From Sphacelaria rigidula (lineage: Eukaryota; Phaeophyceae; Sphacelariales), in the NCBI GenBank assembly GCA_964200075.2, contig CAXNAA020000034.1, forward strand, positions 1-33,066: a DNA stretch of 33,066 bases. Reading direction: 5' to 3'. The notes under the pieces are model-generated. The model was not told where the DNA came from. It was given only the letters and a program-made list of their open reading frames with translations, and did not search any database. A program made the translations under genes and the position numbers. Shown here one piece after another: positions 9,301 through 20,867 of the stretch (position 1 is its first letter; the number at the start of each line of letters is the position of its first letter).

Positions 9301-12020
9301 GATGTTGTAGTTTCGTGCCAGAAAACACAACAGTGTAGAGTCTTCAGATGGGGGCACTTGAAAGCCCAGGTGAACACCACGGCGCTGAGATCTTGCAAAG
9401 ACGTTGCACGCACGGTACACGACCAAAATAGGTGCACCAACCCTGCCACTCGATGATGAATAGTTCAACGCGCTACTGCCCTATACGTGAAGGAGAGCGG
9501 ATGTACCGGCAGCAGGAGATGGCAGTCTATATTGAAGCCAGGTACCGTGGTGGCACAGCACGTCTGCAGCAGGAATGAAAACGCTGTCGCGCCTAGCTAG
9601 GAGATACGAAGTGGCGGGCGTTGCTGGACGGTACACACGTCGCTGGCGTTGGAACAGATACCTAGTACTGGAAATGCGATACAGCTGTATCGTGTTGGCA
9701 TGTAGACACGCGGCACGATGGCGAATCCTGAAGAGCTGTACCGCACGACTACCTAAAGCACGGTTTGTCCATATGTAAGCCTGATAATACCAAAACAGTT
9801 CCATGATGTTCCGTCACGACGATTGCCCTTTGCAATCGAAAGGGCAAATTTGGTCGGATCGTCAAGGGCGGGTCGGATGGGTACATCTTCACCGTATGAT
9901 CCCCGTACGGACATGCATACGACATCAGTCGAAAGTAGACCCCGCATCAGTAACCTGAACGAGCGACGACCCTCTTTGTGTACCTGGAACGCCGCTACTA
10001 CGGCACGTGCTGCCAAGATCGCTTGATGCCGATCGGGTATTCTTCCTTGTAAGACGACTGGCTTAGGAACTTCACACCACTATCCAAGAGGGGCGTGAGA
10101 TTGTGGAGGGTGTTATTGCAGCGAGATGCGTCAAGACACATCTTGGACTACCGTACGTGGACGATAGAACACGACGATGCAACCTTCGTCATTCGAGGTG
10201 CTTGTACGAGCGCGATTGCTGTGCTCCTGTTAGCATCCGATTCTGTCACGAAAGCAGAATAACTGCATCCATCTAGCTGACCGTAATGCTTTCGATCGAC
10301 GGAATCAATGAGTGTCCTCGGCCTGTTTCCGTGTGCCTCGGGTTTTTTTTACCACCCCATCAGACGTTTTGTACGGAGATACATAGTGAGTGAATATTGC
10401 TCACATCTCGCCAAATATCGAGAGCTATTAAATTAAGGTAGAGCGCAAAAGTATCCGCCGCAGTGCAACCAGGATCAACTGGGAAAACAGCTTGGCTTGT
10501 GAAAACCATTTCTCGGGCTAGTCACTAAACGTGGTAGTCGTTGAGAACAGTGTTGGCAACATGAGAGGGGCTGCTCGGTTACAGCGTCGGGCTTGCCGGC
10601 GTTGGCGATCACCCCGACGTATGCTTCTGACAGAAAGTCTGGCGCCAGAGGGATTGACAAAGGGTTGTTGTTTTTAGCGACTGGCGTCTATGAAGTTGTC
10701 CACTTCCTGCCTGACGATCGAGATCATGCAAGAAATTGATCTGAAAAAATGGTCGCACGTACAAGCAGAGTCAATCGAACACCAAGCCATGAGAACGTTG
10801 AAACCAATGCTCGATACGTGTACGAATTGGTCGGATTATCAGCCAAGCGTAGGAATTCCTGCCGTGTTCTCGCCCAAGAACCCGGGAATGGCTACCCAAA
10901 AATAACGCACATGAGCGAGAGGGGTGCGGTGGGCGCGTGTGGACAACCTGAGATTAAAAAAAAAAAGCAGTCCTGACATCGAGTATGTTTCATGATTTTT
11001 TCATCCTTTGCACTCTGTTTGCAAGGTCGTCCGAAGTATTTTCCGAACAAGCTTCTCCCCCTACTGTGACCCATTCAACGAACTACGTATACGGCACAAA
11101 GCGAGTGCAATAGTAGGATTGACGCTTTCTACGATAGCCCCCCCCAAAAGGTGCATGGTTTGGGAAGGAAAAATCTTCACGTAGATCGAAATGGGAAAAG
11201 CTAAGCACAATGAGCAGCTGAGAATTCCAACGCTTGGATTCGTTCTCGCCGATGTCGCCAATATGAGGCGCTTCATGCAGCCTGCACCCAAACATCAGGC
11301 GCTGTATGGCCAATTTTCTCGGGACACTTTTGGGCTGGTTCTGAGGGGGAGGCTATTGTAAAAAGTGTCGATTGTGTAACTTCGTGTAGGCAACATCATT
11401 ATTTCCACGTGCCTGCAGCAAGTATTGTCTACCTGACTGTGTTGTTATTCACTTGTATTTTGTGACTGGGCTGAGAGGAAGGATGTGCACTGAGTTTGAG
11501 ATATGGGATATATTTGATTGTGAGTCGGAGAATGAAGTTAATGCGGTAAGACTGAAACCAGTTCGAGCCTGAGAGTTTCGGATTTGTCTGCAGACCACCC
11601 CACACTCCATTGAACGGGTGGGTGTAGGGAAGTAGTCCACCCTACGAGTTATCCACTTACCTTAGGTCATCGGTAGAGGTACTACAGAGGTGTTCAGAGT
11701 GCTTTGGTGTCTGATGATTCTTGTTAATGCTGTGCAAATATTTTTGTGTGGCGCATGAGCAGTGGTCGGGGTGGGGGTGAACACAACTGATGGATACTGC
11801 CAGCAGTAGCAGGTTTTGAAGAGCTTCCGGAACAGTCGCTCTAACATTGTGTGGGACGCCAAACTTGTCATTCGAAAAATCATACTTTGTCATAATGGTA
11901 TCGCCGCGAATTGATCGGATACCACAGGTGATGTTTTGTGCTCACATGATGTTTGATTTTGGATGTGGACACCATATCATTTTTATACTGATATGATACT
12001 ACGGAGTATAAGAATGCCGG
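6311..12020. other. Long stretch without a supported gene
   Basis: Many short open frames occur on both strands (the longest is 163 codons at 6856-7347, plus) but they overlap in conflicting frames and show no domain I recognise. A perfect 11-bp triplication sits at 7291-7323. There are homopolymer runs at 10347-10354 (T) and 10955-10966 (A). Introns or exons of unrecognised genes could be hidden here. Confidence 0.35.
7291..7323. repeat. Perfect 11-bp x3 tandem repeat
   Basis: GCGCCAAACCT is repeated three times without mismatch at 7291, 7302 and 7313. It is a minisatellite-scale slip; it adds 11 codons over three units in any open frame, so it does not shift frame. Confidence 0.95.
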
Positions 12021-12381
12021 CCGTCCCGGTGGCTCAGTTGGTAACCTCGACAACTTCTGATGGTTGGATTGTGGTTTCGGATCTCGGTGAAGTCACACGA
12101 TCTGATACTTTCTCACAGCATGCCCAATAATGAAGAGCTATTATTTGTCGTGGGTACACGAGATTCGACGTAACAGTCGACGAAGGAAAGGGACCGCTTG
12201 ACCCCTCTCGCGATAAAAAATACGGCAAGCACTGCAGAAGCAAGGTCGAGTACTAACGCAGAAGAAAAACAAAAAATTCCCGTGTTGGCCTTCTTCCTGT
12301 TTGATCCCAGACGATGCGCCCACATAACCGAAAGGTGTAGCCTGGCGCCCAGAATAAATGAGATGACAACACACACACATA
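12021..12381 (+). mobile_element. tRNA-derived SINE-like element, copy 1
   Basis: A 361-bp element shares one architecture with copies at 14973-15366 (minus) and 20868-21212 (plus). The 5' tRNA-like head has an A-box-like TGGCTCAGTTGG at 12030-12041 and a B-box-like GGTTTCGGATCTC near 12073. Then come a CACACGATCTGA block, a GTCGACGAAGGAAAGGG block, a short A-rich stretch with GCAGAAG, a conserved tail with CCGAAAGGTGTAGCCTGGCG and CAGAATAAATGAGATG, and a terminal ACAACACACACACAT tract. Pol III internal promoters are typical of SINE heads. I see no convincing target-site duplication. Confidence 0.75.
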
Positions 12382-14683
12382 AGGGCCTGGCGCTTTTCTT
12401 TGCGCATCTCGTGGAGTGCAATATACTTGTAGTACAATTGTGTAGCTCGTCCTGGTTCAGGACGGCGTAGCGTCAGTTTTGCTATCTCAATCGCCACGAG
12501 CTAGGCTCGGGGGGTCAGCTTGTGACAGAGGGAAATATCAAATTACGCAGTCGACAAATTGTGTAGAGTTGAATGTTTATTTATGTGTGAAACGGGAAAA
12601 TGTACCTTGTGGGTCACTTGTATTTTGTAGATCGGCTGTCGGGAAGCACTCTCACATACTGCCCTGTACCACCCTGTACCGTCCTGCCCCGCCCTGCCCT
12701 GTACTGTGCTGTACTGTACTGTGCCTGATTAATCGGTCAGTTGTCGCACATCACGTGATCCCCGAGGAATCTAGCCATTTTCGGGAAATAGACGTACCCA
12801 AGGCAAACAAAACAGACCGGCTCGGTACAGGAGAGACTTGAGAAAAAGGGAAATCTTCACAGAGAAAAAGAAAGCAGAGTAAACTGGAGAAGAAAAACCA
12901 GAACGAAAACACAAAGTGGTTGGGGATGTACTACTCATGATCTTGCATGCCGTAGTCATAAACCATCAAGCTCGCAGGGGGGGTGTGATAACGGGCGGGA
13001 GTCAGGAAAGGACAAAGAAAACAAGAAAAACGGCAAGCCAGATAGAACTAGTATCGGTTGTACTACTGTTGTTGTAGTTATCCATCAATGGTGGCTTGCG
13101 TAACCTTTGTATCAATATCAGTTAATGATGCGGTAGGGGGGATTGACATCCGCGTTTATTTTTTCTACAGGAAAAAGGAAATCGCTCCACGACAAAACAA
13201 GCACGTTTGTGTAACAATTTCTCCGTGTATTTGCTTCGTTCTCGATCACATTGGAGTCTTGACTAATTCTTTGGTTGCCATTTCTGCACGCACATGTACT
13301 GTATATTATCCGTCTCTCAGGTACAGTGTGGTGACGTCGTGTGCTCTCTAGAGGTGGGCCGATTTCGTGCTGCATGTCAAGAATGCCACAACAACAAGTA
13401 CTCTTGTTCTTTTTTCAGCTGCACTCAGTGACTGATTGTACAGTGCAATACTAAATCGTGCGCAGAGGACACGATCAATGCGCCCACCCTACGGTGATGC
13501 CGGCCACGTGCTGGCGATACCCTTCGATCTCGCCAACAATACACAACCGGTTCTGGGCCCGATTGGTATAATATACTCTGACCGCAAAAAAATGGTCCCC
13601 CTCCACAAAACCTTCGCGGTCGAAACATGTCCCTCACACAACACTATGCGGCGAATATGTATGCGGCTAAGCGCCGACCACGGTGTCAAGACTTAGCGGA
13701 AGATACTCCAGTGTTTCGCTGGTATATAATACCCTCTCCAACCGCACTCAAGCTACACATGAGTAGTTAGTCTGTAGCTGCATCTATACTGTACTGCTCA
13801 CCTAAAAAACCTCGTTCCTATCACGTCCACGCGATCTAGGTACAAGTCTTGGTCGGATCTCGCGGTGGTCCGTGAACCGAAGAGAGAAGACTACACGAAG
13901 GAGGGAGTCTACAGTAAAGGGACACGATCACCGGTGGCGATGAGTTGCCGGGTGGAGGGTTCGTTCGGTGTGTTGCATGTGTATCCCCGTCGTTTCGAAC
14001 CGGAACGGCGGTGTGATGGGAAGAAACCACAATTTGCGGTGTAACATGACGCGGGACGGATGCGGCGAAATAATATCGACACGCCGATGGATGCGCGTGC
14101 GTGGCATAGAACAACACGACAGTAATTTGATAGAGTGATTGAGTGATTGCGGTATATATTAATTGACTCGCGACGAGTGCAGTCATGGCCGCAAGACATA
14201 CGCTATACCCCAAGACGAAAACACAAAAACCCTCACGAACGGACACTCGAGAAAAGAGGTGAAATGAACAAAAATGAAATAGAAAATGGACAGAGGAAAC
14301 TGAAGTGAATGCCAAACTAAAAATTGTGGGTGGTCGTAGCGAGCCCCCGGAGCAACACCGACAGATCTCGCCTGCCAGACATAACTTCAGAGCAAGAAGC
14401 TGTGTGGAGGAGTAAAGTCAAGGACGTAGATTACGGCTCAGCTATCTGGAGACCACTCTTGTGGGCGGGAAATCGTAGCTCGCCAGGCCACGATACCAAC
14501 CGGAAACAAAAGATATGAGAACGTACGTACAAGGAATCGCGTGGTGGGACACCTTCGTCCTCGCTCCTCGTCGATGATGATACGAATAGTGCCTCTTTCA
14601 TTTTTGCCAAATTCACTTGTGATTCATCAAGTCATACTCGTGCTCATTTTTTAAATGGCACACTGTACCCGTCCTCGTTTTTC
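12382..14683. other. Non-coding, simple-sequence patches
   Basis: 12660-12722 is a CCCTGTACC / CTGTACTGT low-complexity tract like that at 664-745. A plus-strand frame at 13436-13696 and antisense competitors show no recognisable domain. No gene supported. Confidence 0.35.
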
Positions 14684-14734
14684 AACAAAGGGTATGATAT
14701 TCTGGCAGCTAGCTCGAATGCCATACCCTTTGTT
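14684..14734. repeat. 13-bp perfect hairpin
   Basis: AACAAAGGGTATG at 14684-14696 pairs perfectly with CATACCCTTTGTT at 14722-14734 across a 25-nt loop. There is no U-run after it and no adjacent gene, so its function is unknown. It may be a chance or element-derived dyad. Confidence 0.6.
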
Positions 14735-14970
14735 TTCCAACATGATTCGTGGCCCCACGAGTCAATACGATCCTCGAAACGGCATGTGTTCCGCCGCATA
14801 TTTTGGGACCACATCCTTTCTCGAAGAGACACCCCCCCCACTCCCCTCCCCCCTCCCCGCCGACATACACCCCCGACTGCAGCGTCAATAGGCACTGATG
14901 GATCAAAGCATTTATTACGACGTGGGTCATCAATTTCTGACGAAAAGCCAGAAAGAGCCTGTGCTTCCCT

Positions 14971-14972
<2 letters not shown>

Positions 14973-15014
<42 letters not shown>
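14973..15014. repeat. (TG)21 microsatellite as SINE tail
   Basis: 21 uninterrupted TG units on the plus strand. It is exactly the 3' end of SINE-like copy 2 read on the minus strand. The sister copies end in short imperfect CA tracts (about 12366-12379 and 21199-21210), so the array most simply grew from the element tail. Confidence 0.95.
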
Positions 15015-15015
<1 letters not shown>

Positions 15016-15366
15016 TGTCGTCCCATCTATGACCCTGGACGCCAGGCTACGTCTTTTCGGTTTATGCGGACACATCAACGAGGGTCACATAGGAGCACGA
15101 TAGATACAGGAGCTTGTTTTTGATTTGTTCTCGTGTTTCACCTTTCTTCTGCGGTTCCATCCTTACTTTTTATAGCGACAAGGGCTCAGCGGTCCCTTTC
15201 CCTTGTCGACCGTGACGTCCAACTTTGTGTACCCACGACGAAGCCCTTCTCCACTGGGGGGCATACAATGGGAGAAAGTCTCAGATCGTGTGACTTTGCT
15301 ACGATTCGACCCCGCACATTTCAACCGTCAGAAAGTTCTGGTAATCAGCTGATCCACCGGGGCGAC
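14973..15366 (-). mobile_element. tRNA-derived SINE-like element, copy 2
   Basis: Read on the minus strand from 15366, this copy starts GTCGCCCCGGTGGATCAGCT, with an A-box-like TGGATCAGCTGA (15345-15356) and a good B-box core GGTCGAATC (15303-15311). It continues with CACACGATCTGAGA, a GTCGACAAGGGAAAGGGACC block, GCAGAAG, then CCGAAAAGACGTAGCCTGGC and GATGGGACGACATC. It ends in 42 bp of pure CA. It is about 394 bp, longer than its sisters mainly because of the tail expansion and a small insertion near 15090-15130. The plus-strand frames across it are shadows. Confidence 0.78.
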
Positions 15367-15915
15367 TGACTGTCCACTTTGCTCAATATGCGATTGTTGA
15401 AGCGGGTTGTCAGCTGTCAGCTATGTATTAAGGAACAAGGTTCTCACGAGCTGGTCCAGGAAAACAAAAATCGAAATTCGTCGGCTATAGAGGGCGATGT
15501 CAAGACAAACGGAATATATTTTGACACTTCAAACTACAAATAGAAAATATGGAATTGCGGCCTCCTACTCATAAGTGCCAGGATCGCGGTGAACCGCTGG
15601 TGGTGTGCGGGAAGCAGAAGAAGGTTTCCTATCGGTGCACATGAAATTGGTTGATGAATTATTCAAGAAGGCTATTTACGGCGTTAGTGTTGTGTTCGTA
15701 GACGCGCCTTGTTGTGTTCACGAACTTGCGACGTGCAAGCAAGTACAGAGCTCCGGTAGGGAGGAGTGTAGTTCGTAGCCCACGCAATCGTCGGGAAATA
15801 CGTCTGGAGTCCACGTCAGGGGGGTCGAAACACATACTATCATGGCCATTTTTGCGGGCCACAGACCGTTTGATTGGCAGCGTAGGTCATCTGGGTAGCC
15901 ATTATCATGTAAGAA
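15367..15915. other. Non-coding, nothing recognised
   Basis: No supported gene. Competing open frames on both strands at 15659-15978 cannot be resolved from sequence alone. Confidence 0.3.
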
Positions 15916-16224
15916 ATGGTGTCGATTCAACACATTTCCACCACTGGCCATCCAAAGGTCAACAGACTTGTAGAACAAAAACTCCCACCCGTGTTCCTGA
16001 AGGAAAGACTACAAAAAACCGCATACTGCATACATCATAAGGAGGCGACTCAAAGCGACTTTGTGTATATCGTAGGATACACACGGGAAGAGAATGAGGA
16101 ATGCGTTCGCATTTGTGCGCGAACATCAACGGCTTGCTTCAATACAAAGCCCCCAGTCGAAACGAAATGCGTTCGTTTGGACAACGTTCATCTCTTTCAT
16201 ATATATCTTGGCGATATAGTATAG
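15916..16224 (+). CDS. Unrecognised 102-codon ORF (weak)
   Basis: An ATG in a reasonable context (AAATGG) opens a 102-codon frame ending in TAG, with mixed composition, few low-complexity stretches and a Cys-rich middle. No domain, signal peptide or homology is recognised. It overlaps the tail of other open frames. It could be a single-exon gene, an exon or a chance frame; chance is about as likely. Confidence 0.12.
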   Translation: MVSIQHISTTGHPKVNRLVEQKLPPVFLKERLQKTAYCIHHKEATQSDFVYIVGYTREENEECVRICARTSTACFNTKPPVETKCVRLDNVHLFHIYLGDIV

Positions 16225-19166
16225 TCGCGGACAATCGATACGTGATTCAGGACTGTAGATACTCGCCGGGCGGAAACTAGTCTATTGCACCGTAGCTATG
16301 CTGTAGACAAGGAATAGGCAAGCTGCGAAATGCGGTGCCTAGACAGACGAAGATAACATTTTTGTCCCATATACAAACGCCGAGGATCGGTCATCGCGAA
16401 AATAGGCGTCAGGCAAAAGATGTTCGCCTCCTCGCTTCGAGATGTTCTCACAAGTGTAGCGCCCAGTCGTGTAGATGACCTTTTGTTGTCCTGATTTTCT
16501 AGGAGACTTGATAAACACTTGCTTTGATGGAAAACACAACGGCGACTGCATAGAAACAGGTGGGCCTGAGTCCGCCGAGTCGTGACCTCGCACATACTCA
16601 TGTCACTACCGGCACAGCTAGCAGTACAAAACAAAGTACGGAGCACTCTCTGCGGGATATGGAGGTGCCACGAGTGCCGCCAGTGTGCTGACGGAGTCTT
16701 CGACAGATATAGCTGTGAGTGTCGCGTTGTGCGGTACAGCCATCCCCAAAACTCCACGCCGTTCGCTCAACCATGGATACAGATTCTACACTTGCCACAC
16801 TCCGAGAAGCAAGTTCGTATTTTCATCTGATTTTTCAGCACCCGAGTGTCGAACAACCCGAACACGTGTACGTATTGGAGAAGATGTGGCACTCGACCAG
16901 CGGTATCACATGCCGGCGACAATCAAATCAAACACTCCGGCGAAAAGGTATCGAGTGCATGGAACGCAGACACACCTATCGCTGAACAGCGCGTGGTGCG
17001 GGGTCGGTGGACGGTATCGGAACCATGACAGCAATGCACTGTGGCTATATCCCGACTCCAATTGACTGTACTGTAGTTCAGGGTATTTCAATACGAGCGC
17101 AAAAAAAAGACTCTTCCGTTCGTGCACCAAGTGCAGTGTTTCAAGTTACCTTGCCCACTACAGAAAGTTCGGAGAGAGTTCAGTACTGAAGAGTACATGG
17201 AACCAAAGCACTCGTAACCACAACCTCGGTGTCTCGGCCAGGATATCGATTTGATCACGATCGCGGGCATGGGCTGTGGAAACTTGCGGGCCAAGGTGAA
17301 TAGGCCACTCGAAAACACTAGCAGATCCACCAGTGGATGGAAGTTGGTGACAGCGATGCCGAAAAGTGCTGTATCCAAGGTTGCCACGAAAAACAAAACA
17401 AAACAAAACATACACCCGGGATGGAGCATCGTCCATGGGAGCAACGCATCTGCCGATCAGAGGCTACATGCGTGGACACGTACAAGTTGATGTGAGAACT
17501 GCGGGAGGAAACAATTTGGTTCGTCTGTGCTCATGTGTTGCGTTGTGGGGTAGTTATATTCGCCAAGAACATACACGAAACACCGGAAAGGGGTGCTTGT
17601 GCTGCTGTTGGGCTCATCACCACCTCAAGATACAACACAATAGTGCACACACAAACATCTGAAACGTGCACATGTAACGGAAACAGGTCACCCAAGAACG
17701 TGCACATATGTGTGCAGTTACTCCGTATTTTCTCATGAGAGTGTAGGAACGGAGCAAAAAGGACTACTGCACAGAACCGAAAAAAAGATGTACATAAACA
17801 AACCTCAGCGCCCTCGGCGACATGGTCGGGTGGTGGATTTCTCCCACCACGACCCATCAATTTGGGTAGCGATGCTGTGATGTCGTGGCATCACAAAAGC
17901 AATCACGCAGAGTAATGTACAGCAAATAAACTGTACTACTATATACTGCTCCGCACGCATGGAGGGCGACTCCAACACTGGAACGGTCTTGTACTGCACA
18001 CACGGGTTTTCCAGGCGTGCGCAAACAAACTGAAGGCAAACGGAATATGGCCGGTGCTGATATAGAAATGAAACGTCGACAGTGGTGTAGGGTGCACACC
18101 GTGAACAAACGTGGTGTAGTGGCGTACGATGGTGAACCCCGGTGGTGTGTACACACAGCGGTGGGGTGTACAGACCTTCATGTAGCCCGCTTGGGAGTTC
18201 TTTGTAGGTGCCCTGAACCAATTGTGCACATGCGGTTTTGCGCCTGAAACGGGGTAGACAGCAAGGGAACGATCGCAGCTTGTACACAATGCACGAAGCC
18301 AGAGTACACTATATACAATAGCGAGCACGGGGGTGCACGCTGGTCCTGTGATCGTTACTTGTGCCGACGGCAGCCGAGGGCACACGTGGACACAGGAAGG
18401 AGCTCTAGAGGCGAGAAAAAATACTTGCATCTGTAACAACAACACACCCGCAGGTAACAAAAAGGAAAAACGCTTGGTACCAAAGAGTGCGACTGACCGT
18501 TTTAGCACACGCAACATACACACATGGGCACGGCTAAAATACAGTCGACACGACACGCTAGTAGCTGTATCTGAAACGGAGTGATTGATCTAGCGATGTG
18601 GCCCTCGTGTGCGAAACGGGTGCACGAGGCATAACTCCGATAATATCCAAAACCTGTACGGAAAACTGTGGAGGAGGGCCAGATGGGTAGTTTCTCCGAG
18701 GCTGACCGGCTAGTGTGTTCAAGGGGGTCGTGCCGTAAATTTCAGCAGGGTCAAGCACACCACGCTGCAATATATCTTGTCCACTATGACTATCCAGGTG
18801 CTCCTCTTGAACAGCTGTGAAAATATTCAAACGCGTGCTGTCTGTGTGGAAACGTGAAGAGGGGGGAAGTTGTTGGGCACTGGTATGCGAAGAGAGGCTG
18901 ACTACGACGAACTGTCGTGCCGACTCGAGCTCACCGCAGAACGCGGAATTGGTTCCGCTGTTGGATTGAGTGGAATCCTGTATACTGCATCCATACATGG
19001 CACATCGTACACGAGAGTAAGTCGTGGTGCATGACGGCTGGTAGTGTTCGCTAACTGTTGTGCCCGGGTGATATCTCGCCGGGTGCATGCAGCGCATGGT
19101 GCGCGCAGCGGTTCTTCTTGATCGCTATGCCTTGGCGGACCCCTTGAAACCGATTAAGATAAAATC
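16225..19166. other. Stretch without a supported gene
   Basis: Open frames of up to 205 codons occur on the minus strand (17939-18556) but are Cys/Arg/Leu-rich and overlapped by other frames. An (AAAAC)n tract lies near 17391-17409. An ATG in a strong context at 16773 begins a short exon-like frame that I could not extend. The minus-strand frame at 18558-19097 is Gln/Ser/Pro-rich and might belong with the small ORF at 19167-19418, but I cannot splice them. Confidence 0.3.
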
Positions 19167-19418
19167 CTACCGCGAGTGTTGCGCTCCCCCTTGATGTTCG
19201 TTCGACTGTGGATAATATAGTTCCCGTTGCCTGAGGAATAATCTGGTTTGTGTGGGCTTCCAGAGTGTTGGTATGGTTGAATTTGACCGTCCGGGTGACT
19301 TGCTTGTCTTGTAGGTTGTGGTTGGCAGGCCAAGCGCCTCCTCTGCGTGCACCACAGCCTGGCTGATCGCGGAACAACAAGGACCCTGCGCTGGAGCTGG
19401 AACTCCGTTATTTGCCAT
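19167..19418 (-). CDS. Unrecognised 83-codon ORF beside foldback element
   Basis: A minus-strand frame starts at an ATG in a good context (ATCATGGC) and begins MANNGVPAPAQGPCCSAISQ. It gives 83 residues, Ala/Pro-rich at first and Arg/Gln-rich at the end. It lies just left of the 308-bp-armed element and is transcribed away from it. No domain recognised. It may be a small gene, an exon or an element relic. Confidence 0.17.
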   Translation of the reverse strand: MANNGVPAPAQGPCCSAISQAVVHAEEALGLPTTTYKTSKSPGRSNSTIPTLWKPTQTRLFLRQRELYYPQSNEHQGGAQHSR

Positions 19419-19545
19419 GATACAGGAGTTCTTCTTTGCCCTTGTTTTTTTGTCTTCCTTTTTTTGTGGTGTGAGAAATGATGGTAAAACGTGAGCCTTC
19501 GAAGCTCTTCGAGCGTCTGCATGCTCACCTTTCAGAGTGGGCTAT

Positions 19546-20502
19546 TGTTAAGGTATTTGAAGGAACTGGCGTGGATAAGGTTCCGCAGCGCCCTGGGTGT
19601 CAGAGTAGATGAACGTTAGATATGACTCTCGGTCGGCTGTCAAGGCATGTCAGCTTGTTGGAAGATACAAGTATACATTGTGTGCCGAGTAGTCGATGGG
19701 AGATACGGTATGGTTGATATCTGCACATCGAATGATCATGTGCACGACGGATAGTACTCCCGGAACGTTCGTCGGATGGAGGGTATCTGATCTTTGGTTA
19801 TTGTATCATGATTAGTGACTGATATAATTCCTGCGTAAGGTAGTCGTACTGGCGCCCTGAGCCCCCGCCTGAGCTCACTCGAACTTGGGCCCAGGATATA
19901 ATCAGCCTTGCCGCCGTTGCTCTGAGTTCCAAGTGAGTCCTTACCAGCGAGCTTTGAGTTGTGGGGAAACTACTGGCTCTGGTTCGTATTGTAAAATACA
20001 AGGATATAATTTATTTCTGCGACAGTTGGATTTGAATTACTTGTCCCGTGATTTGGGTCCGGTCGGTTGCTACTGCGCCGCAGTGCATTGCTACTCTGCC
20101 ACACACGACTTGAGCCTCTGTTCGTGAGAACATCAGGGCAAAGGTGGACTGAGGCTGCCTCCTCCAAGGCGACCAGTCGTAAGTTCATAATATGGCCAGT
20201 ACGACTACCTTACGCAGGAATTATATCAGTCACTAATCATGATACAGTAACCAAAGATCAGATACCCTCCATCCGACGAACGTTCCGGGAGTACTGTCCG
20301 TCGTGCACATGATCATTCGATGTGCAGATATCAACCATACCGTATCTCCCATCGACTACTCGGAACACAATATATACTTGTATCTTCCAACAAGCTGACA
20401 TGCCTTGACAGCCGACCGAGAGTCATATCTAACGTTCATCTACTCTGACACCCAGGGCGCTGCGGAACCTTATCCACGCCAGTTCCTTCAAATACCATAA
20501 CA
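19546..20502. mobile_element. Foldback/MITE-like element with 308-bp inverted arms
   Basis: Left arm 19546-19853 and right arm 20195-20502 are reverse complements over 308 bp with about five substitutions and no indels that I can see, so roughly 98 percent identical. The tips are TGTTAAGGTATTTGAAGG and its near-complement ending CCATAACA. The 341-bp centre (19854-20194) is unique and has no transposase frame, only short ORFs. This fits a non-autonomous foldback-type DNA element or a recent inverted duplication. No clear target-site duplication is seen. The high arm identity indicates recent formation or arm homogenisation. Confidence 0.82.
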
Positions 20503-20529
20503 GATGCGTGGTCAATGGTCAAACGACTA
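20503..20529 (+). repeat. 27-bp dispersed repeat, copy A
   Basis: GATGCGTGGTCAATGGTCAA followed by ACGACTA starts on the base immediately after the right inverted arm. It recurs with one mismatch at 33024-33050, and both copies are followed by a loosely similar GCAAGCAA...ATG string. The sharp left boundary in both copies suggests the end of a larger repeat family. Confidence 0.75.
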
Positions 20530-20867
20530 TTATAACGCAAGCAATGAATGAGTACGCCCCCTCCTACCCACCTCTCTTTTTGTGTGCGCGAGACTGTATT
20601 TGTTTTCTTCTGTTTTCGTTCTGTTTCTCGTCGTTCAGTTTACTTTATTCCCTCTCTCTATTCTCATGCCCCCCTCTCCTTCTCGAAGCTCCCTTTTGTG
20701 AGTGTTTCCGTTTTATTGTTCACGTGGAGTACGCGTGTCTTGTGAGCTTGGCTGGATTCCAATGGGGTTCAGTTATTGTGCGACCATCGATCAAATCAAT
20801 AATTCAGTAGGACGCGTCTGTACCAGGGGTATCAGTGCACGATTTCTTGTATCATAAATGCGCACCA
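20530..20867. other. Pyrimidine-rich non-coding spacer
   Basis: 20568-20700 is strongly C/T-rich on the plus strand. The short hydrophobic frames (Phe/Ser/Cys/Leu-rich) over it are compositional. No gene supported. Confidence 0.4.

Noticed and set aside
16773-16940. Exon starting at a strong ACCATGG
   Set aside because: The context is good and the first 35 residues look plausible, but no consistent downstream splice or domain was found.
17391-17409. (AAAAC)n tract as a retroposon tail
   Set aside because: There is no recognisable element body beside it; it is probably a simple repeat.
17939-18556. 205-codon minus-strand ORF
   Set aside because: Cys/Arg/Leu-rich, overlapped by open frames on both strands, and no domain; it looks like chance openness.
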